A stretch of 5,190 nucleotides of DNA from Clostridiales bacterium (GTDB lineage Bacteria > Bacillota > Clostridia > Christensenellales > Aristaeellaceae). Made by a program: the position numbers and the translations under genes. The stretch is taken from NCBI GenBank assembly GCA_004552515.1, contig SFOF01000169.1, positions 1 to 5,190 on the forward strand. The letters run 5' to 3'. Positions 4,623 to 5,190 of the stretch are shown piece after piece. The notes beneath the pieces were generated by a model. That model made no database searches. It was not told the DNA's origin and worked only from the letters and a program-made list of their open reading frames with translations. Each line of letters begins with the position of its first letter. Within the stretch, counting starts at the first letter, position 1.

Positions 4623-5190
4623 ATGTCTGAACTCAATCTGACTCAGTATGGCATTACCGGAACGACCGAAATCGTTCACAATCCTTCCTATGAAGAGCTG
4701 TTCAAGGAGGAAACCAAGCCCGAGCTGACCGGCTATGAAAAGGGCCAGGTCACCGAGCTGGGCGCCGTGAACGTCATGACCGGCATCTACACCGGCCGCT
4801 CCCCCAAAGATAAGTACATCGTCATGGACGCCAACTCCAAGGACACCGTGTGGTGGACGTCCGATTCCTACAAGAATGACAACCATCCCATGAGCGAAGA
4901 GACCTGGGCGGCCGTCAAGGAGCTGGCCACCAAGGAGCTGTGCAACAAGCGCCTGTTCGTCGTGGATGCGTTCTGCGGCGCCAACAAGGACACCCGCATG
5001 GCCATCCGCTTCATCATGGAAGTCGCCTGGCAGGCTCACTTCGTCGAGAATATGTTCATCAAGCCCACCGCCGAGGAGCTGGCGAACTTCAAGCCTGACT
5101 TCGTCGTCTACAACGCCTCCAAGGCCAAGGTTGAGAACTTCAAGGAGCTGGGCCTCAATTCCGAGACTTGCGTCGCCTTCAACATCACCA
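4623..5190 (+). CDS. pckA: Phosphoenolpyruvate carboxykinase (ATP), N-terminal part, runs off the right edge
   Basis: It interconverts oxaloacetate plus ATP with PEP, CO2 and ADP in the cytoplasm; in many anaerobes it is thought to run in the carboxylating direction. The first 189 residues of a family of about 530-540 are present. The match to ATP-type PckA is clear: YGITGTTEIVHNPSYEEL (9-26), LTGYEKG (35-41), TGIYTGRSPKDKYIV (53-67, with R59 equivalent to the substrate-binding Arg65 of E. coli), KRLFVVDAFCGAN, then EVAWQAHFVENMFI, FKPDFVV and NSETCVAFNIT. The kinase P-loop and metal ligands lie beyond the edge. The ATG at 4623 has GAGAGG at 4607-4612, 10 nt upstream. Codons are strongly biased to C/G endings (AAG, GAG, CTG, ATC, TAC), which suggests high expression. 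It is divergent from the HTH gene and the aromatic operon. Confidence 0.96.
   Translation, partial: MSELNLTQYGITGTTEIVHNPSYEELFKEETKPELTGYEKGQVTELGAVNVMTGIYTGRSPKDKYIVMDANSKDTVWWTSDSYKNDNHPMSEETWAAVKELATKELCNKRLFVVDAFCGANKDTRMAIRFIMEVAWQAHFVENMFIKPTAEELANFKPDFVVYNASKAKVENFKELGLNSETCVAFNIT

Noticed and set aside
4470..5039. 189-codon minus-strand frame
   Set aside because: It is antisense to pckA, whose identity is clear, and it covers the pckA promoter region as well; its translation has no family resemblance.

Overview
The window looks like a chromosomal stretch of a GC-rich anaerobic member of the Bacillota, probably class Clostridia. This is inferred from a Thermotoga-type (class I-beta) DAHP synthase, an ATP-dependent PEP carboxykinase, GGAGG-type ribosome binding sites at nearly every gene, and the compact aroF-tyrA-aroB-aroA gene order. 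No marker gene is present that would fix the genus.

Layout. Bases 1-3284, minus strand, hold four early aromatic amino acid genes read in the order DAHP synthase (aroF), prephenate dehydrogenase (tyrA), 3-dehydroquinate synthase (aroB) and EPSP synthase (aroA, cut by the left edge). Every junction overlaps (4, 1 and 8 nt), so this is one tightly coupled transcript. Bases 3285-3527 hold a regulatory leader: an 18-residue leader peptide, MKRFMFAAYYYYFTGKIR, with four consecutive Tyr codons, followed by mutually exclusive RNA pairings and an intrinsic terminator just before aroF. This is a textbook ribosome-stalling attenuator that would sense charged tyrosyl-tRNA (perhaps also Phe). Bases 3528-4148, minus strand, encode a 206-residue helix-turn-helix protein of unknown role. 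Bases 4149-4622 are a divergent intergenic region. It has an exact-consensus promoter (TTGACA, 17 nt, TATAAT, with extended -10 TG) firing leftward and a plausible sigma-A promoter firing rightward. From 4623 to the right edge is the first third of pckA.

How it works together. aroF commits PEP and erythrose-4-phosphate to the shikimate pathway, aroB and aroA carry two later steps, and tyrA diverts prephenate to tyrosine. A Tyr-codon attenuator is therefore the expected end-product sensor. There is no recognisable promoter between the HTH gene and the leader peptide, so the HTH gene may be the first gene of the aromatic operon, with the attenuator acting as an internal valve. pckA, divergently transcribed, interconverts oxaloacetate and PEP, one of the two substrates of the DAHP synthase; a functional link is only suggestive. 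The most noteworthy item is the leader peptide with its attenuator, because Bacillota more often control such genes by T-box riboswitches or protein regulators.
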